Origin: Hyphomicrobiales bacterium | Lineage (GTDB): Bacteria; Pseudomonadota; Alphaproteobacteria; Rhizobiales; Rhizobiaceae | DNA: 64,000 nt | Assembly (NCBI GenBank): GCA_900466575.1 | Contig: UBMP01000009.1 | Coordinates: 1 to 64,000 of the forward strand | Direction of reading: 5' to 3' | Shown: in pieces, positions 16,903 to 26,491 of the stretch | Position numbering within the stretch: the stretch's first letter is position 1 | How the letters are laid out: every line of letters begins with the position of its first letter | Notes under the pieces: model-generated | What the model was told of the DNA's origin: nothing | Database searches by the model: none | The model's input: the letters and a program-made list of their open reading frames with translations, nothing else | Position numbers and translations under genes: made by a program

Positions 16903-18969
16903 ATGACGGCTTATCTGGAAAAACTGAACGACCGGCAGCGTGACGCGGTCGTTCACGGCATCGGCTCCGAGGACGGATCGATTGGCGGTCCGCTTCTAAT
17001 CATCGCTGGAGCTGGATCTGGCAAGACGAATACCCTGGCGCATCGCGTGGCGCACCTGATCGTCAATGGCGCCGATCCCCGCCGCATCCTGCTCATGACC
17101 TTCTCACGCCGGGCGGCTTCCGAGATGGGACGGCGGGTGGAACGTATCTGTCGGCAGGTGCTGGGAGACAACGCCGCGATCATGACCGATGCGCTGGCCT
17201 GGGCCGGGACCTTCCACGGCATCGGCGCGCGGCTCCTGCGCCTCTATGCCGACCAGATCGGCCTGAATGTCGATTTTACGATCCATGATCGCGAAGACAG
17301 CGCCGACCTGATGAACCTCGTCCGGCACGAGCTTGGCCTTTCCAAGACGGACAGCCGCTTCCCGACCAAGGGCACATGCCTTGCCATCTATTCGCGTGTC
17401 GTCAATGCACAGACCTCGATCGCGGACGTCCTCAAGGCCGCCTATCCTTGGGCCGTAAGCTGGGAGGCAGAGCTGAAGCGGCTCTTCGCATCTTATGTCG
17501 AGGCCAAGCAGGCGCAGAACGTTCTCGATTACGATGACCTGCTTCTCTACTGGGCGCAGATGATGTCCGATCCGGAACTGGCCGAGGATATCGGCGGTCG
17601 CTTCGATCATGTCCTGGTGGATGAGTATCAGGACACCAACCGCCTGCAGGCCTCCGTTCTCATGGCCCTGAAGCCGGGCGGGCGCGGGCTGACGGTCGTC
17701 GGAGACGATGCGCAGTCGATCTATTCCTTCCGCGCCGCCACCGTGCGCAACATCCTCGACTTCCCGGCCGAGTTCTCGCCGAAGCCCGCCGACGTCATCA
17801 CGCTTGACCGCAACTACCGCTCAACGCAGCCGATCCTGTCGGCCGCCAATGGCGTGATTGATCTCGCCCGCGAGCGCTTCACCAAGAACCTCTGGACGGA
17901 TCGCGAATCCGAGCAGCGCCCTCTCCTTGTCACCGTCAAGGATGAGAACGACCAGGCGAACTACATCGTGGAACAGGTGCTGGCCAATCGCGAGATTGGC
18001 ATGACGCTGAAGCAGCAGGCTGTCCTCTTCCGCACCTCAAGCCATAGCGGCGCACTGGAAGTTGAACTCACCCGGCGAAACATACCCTTCGTGAAATTCG
18101 GCGGTCTCAAGTTCCTCGATAGCGCGCATGTGAAGGACCTGCTGGCCACGCTGCGCTTTGCGCAAAACCCGAGGGACCGGGTGGCAGGCTTCCGGATTCT
18201 CCAGATGCTGCCGGGGATCGGGCCGCAGACGGCGGGCAAGATCCTCGATACGATTGCGGCCGACCCTGAACCCCTGCAGTCGCTCGCAGAAATTCCCGCG
18301 CCTTCGAAGACGGGCGAGGATTGGCCGGCATTCATCAAGCTCGTATCAAGCCTCCGAAAGGCCGAGGGCGGCTGGCCGGGTGAGATGGAGATCGCCCGCC
18401 TCTGGTATGAGCCGCATCTCGACCGCATCCACGAGGATGCCGATACGCGCAAAGCCGATCTTCTTCAGCTCGAGCAGATCGCCAGCGGATATCCGAGCCG
18501 CGAGCGCTTTCTGACCGAACTGACGCTCGATCCACCGGATGCGACCAGCGACCAGGTGGGTGTGCCGCTGCTCGACGAGGACTATTTGATCCTCTCGACC
18601 ATCCATTCCGCCAAGGGACAGGAATGGCGTTCCGTCTTTATGCTGAATGTGGTCGATGGCTGCATGCCCTCCGACCTCGGAGCCGGGACGACTGCCGAAC
18701 TGGAGGAGGAACGTCGCCTCCTCTATGTCGGCATGACGCGGGCACGCGATCACCTTGCACTCATCACGCCGCAGCGCTTCTTCACCCACGGTCAGAATGC
18801 GCAAGGCGACCGCCATGTCTACGCCTCGCGCACGCGGTTCATTCCAGCCACGCTGCTGCAGTTCTTCGAAACGACAAGCTGGCCGAAGGTCTCTGCCGCC
18901 GCCAGCGAGCGGAGTGCTCGCCAGATCAGGATCGATGTCGGCGCGAAGATGCGTGGCATGTGGCAATAG
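16903..18969 (+). CDS. UvrD/Rep/PcrA-type superfamily 1 DNA helicase
   Basis: About 688 residues with all SF1A helicase motifs in order: LNDRQRDAV (Q motif), AGAGSGKT (motif I, near residue 33), FHGIGARLLR (Ia/Ib), VDEYQDTN (II), VVGDDAQSIYSFRAA (III), LDRNYRST (IV), LSTIHSAKGQEWRSVFMLNVVDGCMPS (V) and EEERRLLYVGMTRARD (VI). It unwinds DNA 3' to 5' in repair or replication restart. No C-terminal nuclease domain is visible, so it is not AddA/RecB. It stands alone between catabolic operons, converging on the transporter at 19000. The GTTC-N7-GTTC box upstream suggests SOS induction. It is probably an accessory paralogue rather than the main UvrD. Confidence 0.95.
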   Translation: MTAYLEKLNDRQRDAVVHGIGSEDGSIGGPLLIIAGAGSGKTNTLAHRVAHLIVNGADPRRILLMTFSRRAASEMGRRVERICRQVLGDNAAIMTDALAWAGTFHGIGARLLRLYADQIGLNVDFTIHDREDSADLMNLVRHELGLSKTDSRFPTKGTCLAIYSRVVNAQTSIADVLKAAYPWAVSWEAELKRLFASYVEAKQAQNVLDYDDLLLYWAQMMSDPELAEDIGGRFDHVLVDEYQDTNRLQASVLMALKPGGRGLTVVGDDAQSIYSFRAATVRNILDFPAEFSPKPADVITLDRNYRSTQPILSAANGVIDLARERFTKNLWTDRESEQRPLLVTVKDENDQANYIVEQVLANREIGMTLKQQAVLFRTSSHSGALEVELTRRNIPFVKFGGLKFLDSAHVKDLLATLRFAQNPRDRVAGFRILQMLPGIGPQTAGKILDTIAADPEPLQSLAEIPAPSKTGEDWPAFIKLVSSLRKAEGGWPGEMEIARLWYEPHLDRIHEDADTRKADLLQLEQIASGYPSRERFLTELTLDPPDATSDQVGVPLLDEDYLILSTIHSAKGQEWRSVFMLNVVDGCMPSDLGAGTTAELEEERRLLYVGMTRARDHLALITPQRFFTHGQNAQGDRHVYASRTRFIPATLLQFFETTSWPKVSAAASERSARQIRIDVGAKMRGMWQ

Positions 18970-18999
18970 GAGGAGAGCCTCGCGTGCAATCTCCGTCTT

Positions 19000-20298
19000 T
19001 CATGCCTTGGCAGCGAGTGCGCGGGGCTGCGCACCATCTGTCACCTTGCGGTAGACCAGGAGCGTCGCCGCAAGGCCACAACCGCCCGCAAAGGCTAGCC
19101 AGTAACCCGGCGCGGCCTTGTCACCGGTATATGCGATGAGCCAGGTGGCGATCGCGGGCGTGAAACCGCCGAACAGTGCCGTGGCCAGCGAATAGGCAAG
19201 CGAGAAGCCCGCAGTGCGCACGATCGGTGGCACGATCTCCGTCAGCGCCACGACCATGGCACCATTGTAGCTGGCATAGAGGAAGCTAAGCCAGAGTTCG
19301 GCGATCAGCATATGTTCGAAGCTTGGCTGGGCCACCAGCCAGGCCATGACGGGATAGGCCGTCAGCAGCGCGAGCGCGGAGAAGATCAGAAGTACCGGTT
19401 TGCGGCCAACGCGGTCCGAGACAGCGCCCATCACCGGCAGCCAGAAGAAGTTCGACACCGCGACGCAGAATGTGACGAGAAGACTGTCTGTCTCCGAGAG
19501 TTTCAGCACCGTCTTGCCAAAGGTCGGTGTGTAGACCGTGATGGCATAGAAAGATACAGTCGTCATGACGACCATCAGCATGCCGAGCAGAACGATGCCC
19601 CAGTTGGCGGCGAGCGTCTGGTAGATCTGCGTCATGCTCGGCCGATGCTGACGGGCCGCAAATTCCTGCGTCTCTTCCAGCGAACGGCGGACATAGAACA
19701 GGAACGGTACGATGCCGCAGCCGATAAAGAAGGGCACGCGCCAGCCCCAATCCGACATCGCTGCCGGCGCGATCATGGAGTTCAGTCCGTAACCGAGCGC
19801 GGCGGCCACCATGATAGCGACCTGCTGGCTACCCGACTGCCACGAGACGTAGAAGCCCTTTTTGCCGGGTGGAGACATCTCCGCCAGATAGACGGAAACG
19901 CCGCCGAGTTCGACACCGGCGGAAAAGCCCTGCAACAGGCGGCCGATCAGAACGAGCAGCGGTGCAAAGAGACCGATGGTCTGAACGCCGGGCACGAAGG
20001 CAATCAGCACAGTGCCGAGGGCCATGATGCCGAGCGTGACGATAAGACCCTGGCGGCGACCGATCTTGTCGACATAAGCACCGAGGAAGATCGCGCCCAG
20101 CGGGCGCATCAGGAAGCCCGCGCCGAAGGTCATGAAGGTCAGCATCAGCGATGCTACTTCATTGTTCGACGGAAAGAAGGTCTTGGAAATGTTGCTGGCA
20201 TAGATGCCGACGAGGAAAAAGTCGAACATCTCGAGGAAATTGCCGCTGGTCACACGAAATACCGTGCCGACGCGGGACATTCTTGTGGTGTCTGTCAT
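19000..20298 (-). CDS. MFS transporter of the metabolite:H+ symporter (MHS) family, citrate/tricarballylate type
   Basis: About 432 residues with around twelve membrane helices. The start ([25 protein letters not shown]), the loop [11 protein letters not shown] and the later [10 protein letters not shown] repeat of the MFS signature are typical of the citrate/tricarballylate/shikimate symporter group (CitA, TcuC). It brings in a di- or tricarboxylate with protons at the inner membrane. It is divergent from a TctD/TctE-like two-component system, whose relatives control tricarboxylate uptake. Citrate is therefore the best guess; tricarballylate or itaconate are alternatives, the last because the itaconate genes nearby have no obvious transporter. 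Confidence 0.88.
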   Translation of the reverse strand: MTDTTRMSRVGTVFRVTSGNFLEMFDFFLVGIYASNISKTFFPSNNEVASLMLTFMTFGAGFLMRPLGAIFLGAYVDKIGRRQGLIVTLGIMALGTVLIAFVPGVQTIGLFAPLLVLIGRLLQGFSAGVELGGVSVYLAEMSPPGKKGFYVSWQSGSQQVAIMVAAALGYGLNSMIAPAAMSDWGWRVPFFIGCGIVPFLFYVRRSLEETQEFAARQHRPSMTQIYQTLAANWGIVLLGMLMVVMTTVSFYAITVYTPTFGKTVLKLSETDSLLVTFCVAVSNFFWLPVMGAVSDRVGRKPVLLIFSALALLTAYPVMAWLVAQPSFEHMLIAELWLSFLYASYNGAMVVALTEIVPPIVRTAGFSLAYSLATALFGGFTPAIATWLIAYTGDKAAPGYWLAFAGGCGLAATLLVYRKVTDGAQPRALAAKA

Positions 20299-20570
20299 GG
20301 TTGTTTCTCCCTGGAATGAGACTTACCCCGCCCGGGGTCCTCCGTCTCGATCGGCACGGCAGCGCTTCATCTTGTTGACCCGGCTCGAATGCCGAGGGCG
20401 GCCAAGTGAAGGCGGCTTTGCCGAATACATTTCTCAGGAGATACATCGGGATTCCCGTCACCATCCTGTCATCTGCCTCCCATCCGGAAATAACGGGTGG
20501 GAAATGTCTTGTCGCCGACCGCTCGCCGTGCTTGATCTGCGACAAGACACAAGAAACGAGGGAGGATGAT

Positions 20571-21236
20571 ATGCGGGTCCTCATTGTGGAAGATGACCCG
20601 TTGCTGGCGCGCGGGATCGTGGCGGCGCTTGGCGCTGCCGGTTACGCCGTCGACCATCTCGACAACGGTCGCGACGGACTCTCGGCCGCCCTGGAGGAAG
20701 ATTATGCCCTTGTCGTCCTCGACCTCGGCCTGCCGGAAATGGACGGACTTTCTGTGCTGAAGGCCCTGCGGCAGGACGGATCGACGACACCCGTCATGAT
20801 TTTGACCGCGCGCGATGCCATCCCCGACCGTGTCGCCGGGCTCGATGTAGGGGCGGACGACTATCTGACAAAGCCCTTCGCGCTCGAGGAATTTGAAGCG
20901 CGCGTGCGCTCGCTCGTCCGGCGCGGCCGGAATCAGGCGAGCCCGACGCTCACCTGCGGCGCCCTGTCCATCGACCGCAATTCCAGCACTGTGACGCTTG
21001 CCGGGCGGACACTGTTCCTGCGTCCAAGGGAATATTCGGTGCTGGAGCTTCTGATGAGCCGCGCCGGAAAGGTGGTGCAGAAGGAGCGGCTCGCCTCTGC
21101 AATTTCCGGCTTTGACGATGCGCTGACGCCCAATGCGGTGGAACTGCATCTCGGTCGCCTGCGGAAAAAGCTCGAGCCTGATGGCCCGTACATACGCACC
21201 ATCCGCGGGATCGGCTATATTCTTGAGGTCGAGTGA
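20571..21236 (+). CDS. tctD: OmpR-family response regulator, TctD-like
   Basis: About 221 residues: receiver domain 1-115 with the acidic pair (EDD, residues 7-9), phosphoacceptor Asp51 (LVVLDLGLPEMDG) and Lys101 (LTKPF), then a winged-helix output domain (FLRPREYSVLELLMSRAG, IRTIRGIGYILE). I start it at the ATG at 20571, just after GGAGG at 20561; the frame is open to 20406 but the extra residues are not protein-like. It ends exactly where the kinase gene begins. The group includes TctD, which controls tricarboxylate transport, and QseB/PmrA; the divergent MHS transporter favours TctD. Confidence 0.92.
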   Translation: MRVLIVEDDPLLARGIVAALGAAGYAVDHLDNGRDGLSAALEEDYALVVLDLGLPEMDGLSVLKALRQDGSTTPVMILTARDAIPDRVAGLDVGADDYLTKPFALEEFEARVRSLVRRGRNQASPTLTCGALSIDRNSSTVTLAGRTLFLRPREYSVLELLMSRAGKVVQKERLASAISGFDDALTPNAVELHLGRLRKKLEPDGPYIRTIRGIGYILEVE

Positions 21237-22661
21237 ATGCAGTCAGGTCCCGTCCCGTCGATCCGTCGACGCCTCCTGCAGAACATGGTGTTGCCGGTCG
21301 CCGTTCTGGCCATTGTCTTCGGCATTGGCGGGGCAGTCCTCATCCACAGCATCGTCAACTTGACCCAGGACCGCCTGCTCGATGCGGCGCTCGTGTCGCT
21401 GGTCGATCGCACCGCTGCGCATGGGCCGGCGCGTTTCGACGAGACGCTGGCGCAGGGTGCCCTGGAAATCCTGAGTGGCGAAGCCAACGATACGTTGGCC
21501 TTCTGTATCTCGGACGGGGCTTCCGTCCAGTTTGGCGACCAGTCGCTCTGCGCACTGGAGACAGATCCAGCGCCGCGCGACCAGATCGTTCATAGCCCGG
21601 CCGATCTCAACGATATGAAGGTCCGGATCGCCATGACGAGCCGCACGGTGGAAGGATTTCCCCGTCCGCTCGTCTTCAAGATGGCCGAAACTCTGAACAG
21701 CCGGCTCAATATGGAAGCGCGGATGCTGTTGGTTCTGGTGTTCTTCGAAGCAGTTCTCTTAAGTGCTGCCGCCATTCTCTCCTATATCGCGATCCTGCGC
21801 GGGCTTCTGCCTCTCACCGAAATCAGCCAGGAGCTTCTGGGACGTGCAACGCCGGGCGCGATCCCGTTCACTCGAATCGATACGGCGCGTGTGCCGGAAG
21901 AAGCCGTCGATCTCGTCTCGGCGATCAACACACTGATGGAGCGGCTCGACGAAACGATCGCCGGTGTGCGCGACTTTACGGCCAACGCTTCGCATCAGTT
22001 GCGCTCGCCTTTGGGCGGCATCAAACTGCATCTGGAGCTTCTCGAGCGACAGGCCGCGGGCCAGGACGCGTTTCTCGCGACACTCGCCGAAGCGCAAAAC
22101 GGCGTCACCCGCCTGCAGCACATGCTGCAGCAGCTGATTGTTCTGGCACGCGCGGATGCGAATAGCGGCGCACTCGATGTCGACCAGCGCGTCGATCTAG
22201 CCCGGCTTGCCGCCGATGTGCTTGCCGAACGCACGCCTGAAGCCCTGAAGCACAAAGTCGATATCGCGCTGGATGCCCCGGGCGAGCCCGTCTACATCGC
22301 CGGTAATCCGCTTCTCCTTCAGGAAATCATCGCCAATCTCGTCGATAACGCGATCGCGCATAGTCCCGAAGGCGGTTGCGTGACGGCACGCGTGATCAGG
22401 GATGAGACGACGGCGACCATTGCGGTCGAAGACGAGGGGCCGGGTATACCCGAGGAGGAACGCAGCCGCGTCTTCCGACGCTTCTACCAGATCTCGCGCG
22501 CGGGGTCGAAGCCCGGCTCCGGCCTCGGTCTCGCGATCGCCCGACGGATTGCCGATCTCCATGGCGGCTCGATCACGCTCGGCGAGACCGCTACCGGCAT
22601 CGGCCTGAGCGCCCGCCTGAGCCTTCGCCTCTTTCAAACTCACCCAAAGGCGGAGCGATAG
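21237..22661 (+). CDS. tctE: Sensor histidine kinase, TctE-like
   Basis: About 474 residues. One membrane helix near residues 18-42 and another near 160-185 flank a periplasmic sensor region (2CSK_N type). After them come a HAMP-like stretch, the H-box ASHQLRSPLGG, the N-box NLVDNAIAHSP, and the G-boxes EDEGPGIPEEE and GSGLGLAIARR. It phosphorylates the regulator encoded directly upstream, with no spacing between stop and start. The final 22 bases overlap the end of the convergent alcohol dehydrogenase gene. A tricarboxylate is the likely signal by analogy with TctE. Confidence 0.93.
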   Translation: MQSGPVPSIRRRLLQNMVLPVAVLAIVFGIGGAVLIHSIVNLTQDRLLDAALVSLVDRTAAHGPARFDETLAQGALEILSGEANDTLAFCISDGASVQFGDQSLCALETDPAPRDQIVHSPADLNDMKVRIAMTSRTVEGFPRPLVFKMAETLNSRLNMEARMLLVLVFFEAVLLSAAAILSYIAILRGLLPLTEISQELLGRATPGAIPFTRIDTARVPEEAVDLVSAINTLMERLDETIAGVRDFTANASHQLRSPLGGIKLHLELLERQAAGQDAFLATLAEAQNGVTRLQHMLQQLIVLARADANSGALDVDQRVDLARLAADVLAERTPEALKHKVDIALDAPGEPVYIAGNPLLLQEIIANLVDNAIAHSPEGGCVTARVIRDETTATIAVEDEGPGIPEEERSRVFRRFYQISRAGSKPGSGLGLAIARRIADLHGGSITLGETATGIGLSARLSLRLFQTHPKAER

Positions 22662-23800
22662 ATCGCCAGGGCATCTGCTTCCGTCACCGGGCGGGGGTTG
22701 TTGACGAGAAGCCTTGTTTGTCGCATCGCGTCAGCTGCAAGTCTTGGCAGCCAATCTTCGGTGATCTTCATCTCCCGCAAGCTTTGCGGCAGCCCGCAAT
22801 CCAGAGAAAGCTGGTTCAGGCGATCGCAAAATGCACCGACCCTCTCCTGCCCTGCAAATTCTGCAAGGTCCGGGAAAACAAGAGCTGCAAGATCGACGTA
22901 GGCCTCATGCGCAGTGACGGCATTGAAGCGCAGTACATGCGGCAAGACCAGCGCGTTCGACAGCCCGTGGGGAATATGAAAATGCCCTCCCAGCGGATAT
23001 GCCAGGGCATGAACCGCAGCAACCGGCGAGTTTGCGAAGGCTTGGCCCGCAAGCATCGAGCCGAGCAACATGTCGGCTCTCGCCTTCTCATTGCGGCCAT
23101 CGTGAACGGCGGTCCTGATTGCCGGGACCATCAACTGCAATGCCTGAACGGCCAGCATGCGCGACGGCGGGTTATTGTTCGGACTGCGTGACGCGTAGGC
23201 CTCGATCGCGTGGACCATCGCGTCTATGCCTGTGGCTGCAGTGACATGCGGAGGCAGTCCGTAAGTCAATTCGGGATCAAGCAGAGCGATATCAGGCAGG
23301 AGAACGGGGGAAACAACACCCATTTTCTCCGATTCTCCCGTGGTGACGATGGCGATGGGCGTCACCTCCGATCCGGTGCCGGATGTCGTCGGGATCAACG
23401 CGAGCGGCAACCGTGGCCCTTTCGCTTTTCCAACGCCGTAAACGTCGGCGAGCTTTTCCTGTCCGACAGCCAGAAGAGCAACCAGCTTGGCAACATCCAG
23501 CGAAGAACCACCCCCTATCCCGATGACGCCTTCCGCTCCAAACGAGATCGCGCGCTCCGCCGCGCCGCTCACCACGCTTTCTGGAGGATCCGCCTGAACA
23601 TCGGAAAATACGGTCGCATCGATGCAGGCTCCTGCGAGCACGTTGAGGGCGCGATCCACAATCCCCGTGGACATCATACCCGGATCGGTCACCACGATCA
23701 CACGCTTTCCTATGGTCGCAACGACCGCTTCGCCGAGACGATTGAGGGTGCCCGCGCCGAAAATAAAGCTTTTCGTCGTGCTGAAGGTAAACATGTCCAT
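22640..23800 (-). CDS. Iron-containing alcohol dehydrogenase
   Basis: About 386 residues of the group III (Fe-dependent) alcohol dehydrogenase family. Visible are the NAD-binding GIGGGSSLDVAK, the substrate region PTTSGTGSEVTPIAI, and the metal-ligand region with ATGIDAMVHAIEAY and HALAYPLGGHFHIPHGLSNALVLPHVLRFN. It interconverts an alcohol and an aldehyde or ketone, or may act as a maleylacetate-type reductase. I use the ATG at 23800; the frame is open to 23887, where it would overlap the upstream permease. Last gene of the SBP-ATPase-permease operon, so it probably acts on the imported compound or a breakdown product. Its tail overlaps the histidine kinase gene on the other strand by 22 bases. 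Confidence 0.92.
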   Translation of the reverse strand: MDMFTFSTTKSFIFGAGTLNRLGEAVVATIGKRVIVVTDPGMMSTGIVDRALNVLAGACIDATVFSDVQADPPESVVSGAAERAISFGAEGVIGIGGGSSLDVAKLVALLAVGQEKLADVYGVGKAKGPRLPLALIPTTSGTGSEVTPIAIVTTGESEKMGVVSPVLLPDIALLDPELTYGLPPHVTAATGIDAMVHAIEAYASRSPNNNPPSRMLAVQALQLMVPAIRTAVHDGRNEKARADMLLGSMLAGQAFANSPVAAVHALAYPLGGHFHIPHGLSNALVLPHVLRFNAVTAHEAYVDLAALVFPDLAEFAGQERVGAFCDRLNQLSLDCGLPQSLREMKITEDWLPRLAADAMRQTRLLVNNPRPVTEADALAIYRSAFG

Positions 23801-23864
23801 GATGCTGGTTCCATTGATCGCGGCAGGACCTGCGCCCATAATCGGCGCAAGTCCCGCAGGCGCG

Positions 23865-24863
23865 TTATCCGATATCCGAAGCTTCACGACCTCGCGTGAT
23901 CTGCGAAATGGTCACGGCGAGGATGAGCGCGCCACCGTTGAAGACGTTGGTGACCCAGAGAGGTATGCCGAGCATCGAAAGACCGGTAATGCCGGTTGCC
24001 AGGAAGTACACGGCGAGGATCGCACCCCATGGGTTGAAACGTCCGGGCTGGATCGTGGTGGCGCCCAGGAACGCGGCGGCGAATGCGGGCAAAAGGAAAT
24101 TCAATCCGGAATACGGGTCTGCAGAACCCAGAACGCCGGCGTAAAGGATACCGGCCGCCGAGGAGAGCACTGCGGACATGATCAGTGCTCCCACGCGCAC
24201 CTTGTCCACGGAAATGCCGTTCAGCCGGGCAACCTCGCGGCCGCGTCCTACGAACAGCAGACGTCTTCCGAGCGGCATGTAGTCGAATATGTACCACATG
24301 ATCAGCGCGGCCAGGAGCGCATAATAGAAGGCATAAGGAATACCGAAGAGCCGGTATCCCACCGCTGCCATGATAAGCCCGTTATCGATGCCACCGATCG
24401 TCGAGGAGTTGGTCATCCACTGCACGATGCCGCTCATCAGCGACGTCGAGCCAAGTGTGACGACCAGCGACGGCACCCGGAAATAGATGATGAAGAGCGC
24501 GTGAACGAGTCCGACGACGACACCCAACAAAATGACGATCAAGAGCACCAGCAGGATCGGCATCTCGTGCCAGACGTTGAGGACACCGATGGTTGAAGCC
24601 GAAAGCGTCAGCGTTGCGCCTACGGAGAGATCGTAATCGCCTGCCGTCAGCGGCACGATAATGGCCAGTGCCAGCAGTGCTGCAGGCGCATAGGAGGCGA
24701 ACATGATGGAGAAGTTGCCCCAGGTGAAGAAGGAACCCGGCATGGCCAAACTGAAGAGCGCAATGATGATCGCCCAGACAAGCAGCAGCGCATAGCGCTC
24801 GAAGAGGCGCAGCAGATGGCGTCGGGACGAAGAGTGGGATGCGGTATTGGCAGTATCGTTCAT
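23865..24863 (-). CDS. CUT2 ABC transporter permease
   Basis: About 332 residues, strongly hydrophobic, BPD_transp_2 family. The conserved loop reads AGDYDLSVGATLTLS, with the usual GG-I-D altered to GDYD, and GATTIQPGRFNPWGA replaces the common GG-T-x-x-GG-x-G segment. ATG at 24863 overlaps the ATPase stop, giving translational coupling. Only one permease gene is present, so it probably acts as a homodimer. It is followed by the iron alcohol dehydrogenase. Confidence 0.92.
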   Translation of the reverse strand: MNDTANTASHSSSRRHLLRLFERYALLLVWAIIIALFSLAMPGSFFTWGNFSIMFASYAPAALLALAIIVPLTAGDYDLSVGATLTLSASTIGVLNVWHEMPILLVLLIVILLGVVVGLVHALFIIYFRVPSLVVTLGSTSLMSGIVQWMTNSSTIGGIDNGLIMAAVGYRLFGIPYAFYYALLAALIMWYIFDYMPLGRRLLFVGRGREVARLNGISVDKVRVGALIMSAVLSSAAGILYAGVLGSADPYSGLNFLLPAFAAAFLGATTIQPGRFNPWGAILAVYFLATGITGLSMLGIPLWVTNVFNGGALILAVTISQITRGREASDIG

Positions 24864-26491
24864 TGAGCAGCTCGCTGCGAAACAGGAATGGAATTGGGAA
24901 GCGCTGCAGAGGCATAGCATGCCTCGGAGATGCCTTCCTTCGTAAGCGAATCGCCACTGAGTTCGTGGCAGATCCGGCCCTTGGCAAAGACGAGAACCCG
25001 GTCGCAGATGTCTGCCAGCTGCTCGGCCTCGGAGCTTGCGCAGATGATGGACATGCCCTCGGCGGCGGCCTTGCGCAGGGCCGCAAAGATCTGCTGCCGC
25101 GTGCCGACATCAACACCCTGCGTGGGCTCATCGAGCAGCAGCAGGTTTGGCGAACGGTTCATCCAGCGCGCGATCAGCACTTTCTGCGCATTCCCGCCCG
25201 AAAGCGCGGACAGTTTCAAATAGGGATCGTTGGGCCGCACCTCGTATTTCGTTCCGAGGATATGCGCCTCTTCGATCATCGCGCGGTTTCTGAGGCGCCC
25301 ACCACGGAAGAAGCGTCCGACGTCGGGCAGGAACATGTTGTCGACGATGGGGAGGCTGTCCACACCGCTTGCCCCCTGCCGATCCCCCGGCAGAAGCGCA
25401 AAACCGCGCGCCAACGCACCTTTGGGCTCGAGCGTGACCTGCTCGAAAGCATCTTCGCCGGCGACCTTGATGGTTCCGCTCGCGGCCGGTCGAGCACCGA
25501 ATGCAAGATATGGAATTTCTTCGTAGCCGGAGCCGATCAGACCTGTCAGTCCGAGAATTTCTCCCTTTCCGACGTGGAAGTTCGAAGGCTGCAGCATGCG
25601 GCCGGCAAGGTCGTTGAACTGCGCATACACCGGCAGGCTCGAGGGTTCGCGCTTGGCATGGCCGCCGCGACTGATGCTCTGGCCGACGATCATTTCCACG
25701 ATCTTTTCGTGCGTGGCATCCCGACGGTCCAATTCTCCGGATTGTTTGCCATCCCGCAGAACCGTAATTCGATCGGTAATTTCCATCACTTCATCAATGT
25801 CGTGGGAGATGAAAATCACGCTGCAGCCGGCAGCGGTAATCGACCTCACCAGACCGAAAAGCTGTTGCACACCGCTTGCAGGCAGGAACGGCGTCGGCTC
25901 GTCCAGGAGGACAAGGCCGGGCTTGCCGGTAATGGCACGCGCGGTCTCGATTTCCTCGAAGGCCCGGACAATAGCCAGCAGCGCACGTTGCACGGGGCTC
26001 AGCCGGTCGACCCGTTCATGGGGATCGAGATCCAGACCGAAGCGCTTCAGCGCACTGACGGCGTCGGCCTCCTCGGCCGACCAGTTGATGAAGGCGCGGC
26101 CTCCACCTGTCAGCTGCACGATGCGAAGATTCTCGAGCACGGTCAGGGACGGGACGAGACCGAGGTTCTGATGCACGAAGGCCATTCCCAACCGTCGAGC
26201 GTCGCCGCCACGCACCGGGAGAGAGACTTTCTGTCCGTTGAAGTGAAGGCTGCCACCCTCATCCGGCGTGTGGAAACCGGCCAGGATTTTCACCAGAGTC
26301 GACTTGCCCGACCCATTCTTGCCCAGAAGACCATGAACCTCTCCAGGCATGACGTCGAATGACACGTCCTGCAGCGCTTTCGCACCGCCGAAGGTCTTGG
26401 AGATATGCTTGACTGAAAGGACCGGGAGCGCGCTGGGCGCTCCCGGCTCGGTCGAAAAGTCATGTCCGGCATGACCAGACGCCTGCGTCAT
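24860..26491 (-). CDS. CUT2 ABC transporter double ATPase
   Basis: About 543 residues, slightly longer than usual because of a 25-residue N-terminal extension before the first ABC domain (LSVKHISKTFGGAKALQDVSF). First Walker A GKNGSGKST and Walker B LVLLDEPTPF; second half with GLTGLIGSGYEE as degenerate Walker A, signature LSGGNAQKVLIARWM and Walker B LLLLDEPTQG. It powers import with the adjacent permease and binding protein. Its ATG overlaps the binding-protein stop by one base and its stop overlaps the permease start. Confidence 0.95.
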   Translation of the reverse strand: MTQASGHAGHDFSTEPGAPSALPVLSVKHISKTFGGAKALQDVSFDVMPGEVHGLLGKNGSGKSTLVKILAGFHTPDEGGSLHFNGQKVSLPVRGGDARRLGMAFVHQNLGLVPSLTVLENLRIVQLTGGGRAFINWSAEEADAVSALKRFGLDLDPHERVDRLSPVQRALLAIVRAFEEIETARAITGKPGLVLLDEPTPFLPASGVQQLFGLVRSITAAGCSVIFISHDIDEVMEITDRITVLRDGKQSGELDRRDATHEKIVEMIVGQSISRGGHAKREPSSLPVYAQFNDLAGRMLQPSNFHVGKGEILGLTGLIGSGYEEIPYLAFGARPAASGTIKVAGEDAFEQVTLEPKGALARGFALLPGDRQGASGVDSLPIVDNMFLPDVGRFFRGGRLRNRAMIEEAHILGTKYEVRPNDPYLKLSALSGGNAQKVLIARWMNRSPNLLLLDEPTQGVDVGTRQQIFAALRKAAAEGMSIICASSEAEQLADICDRVLVFAKGRICHELSGDSLTKEGISEACYASAALPNSIPVSQRAAQ

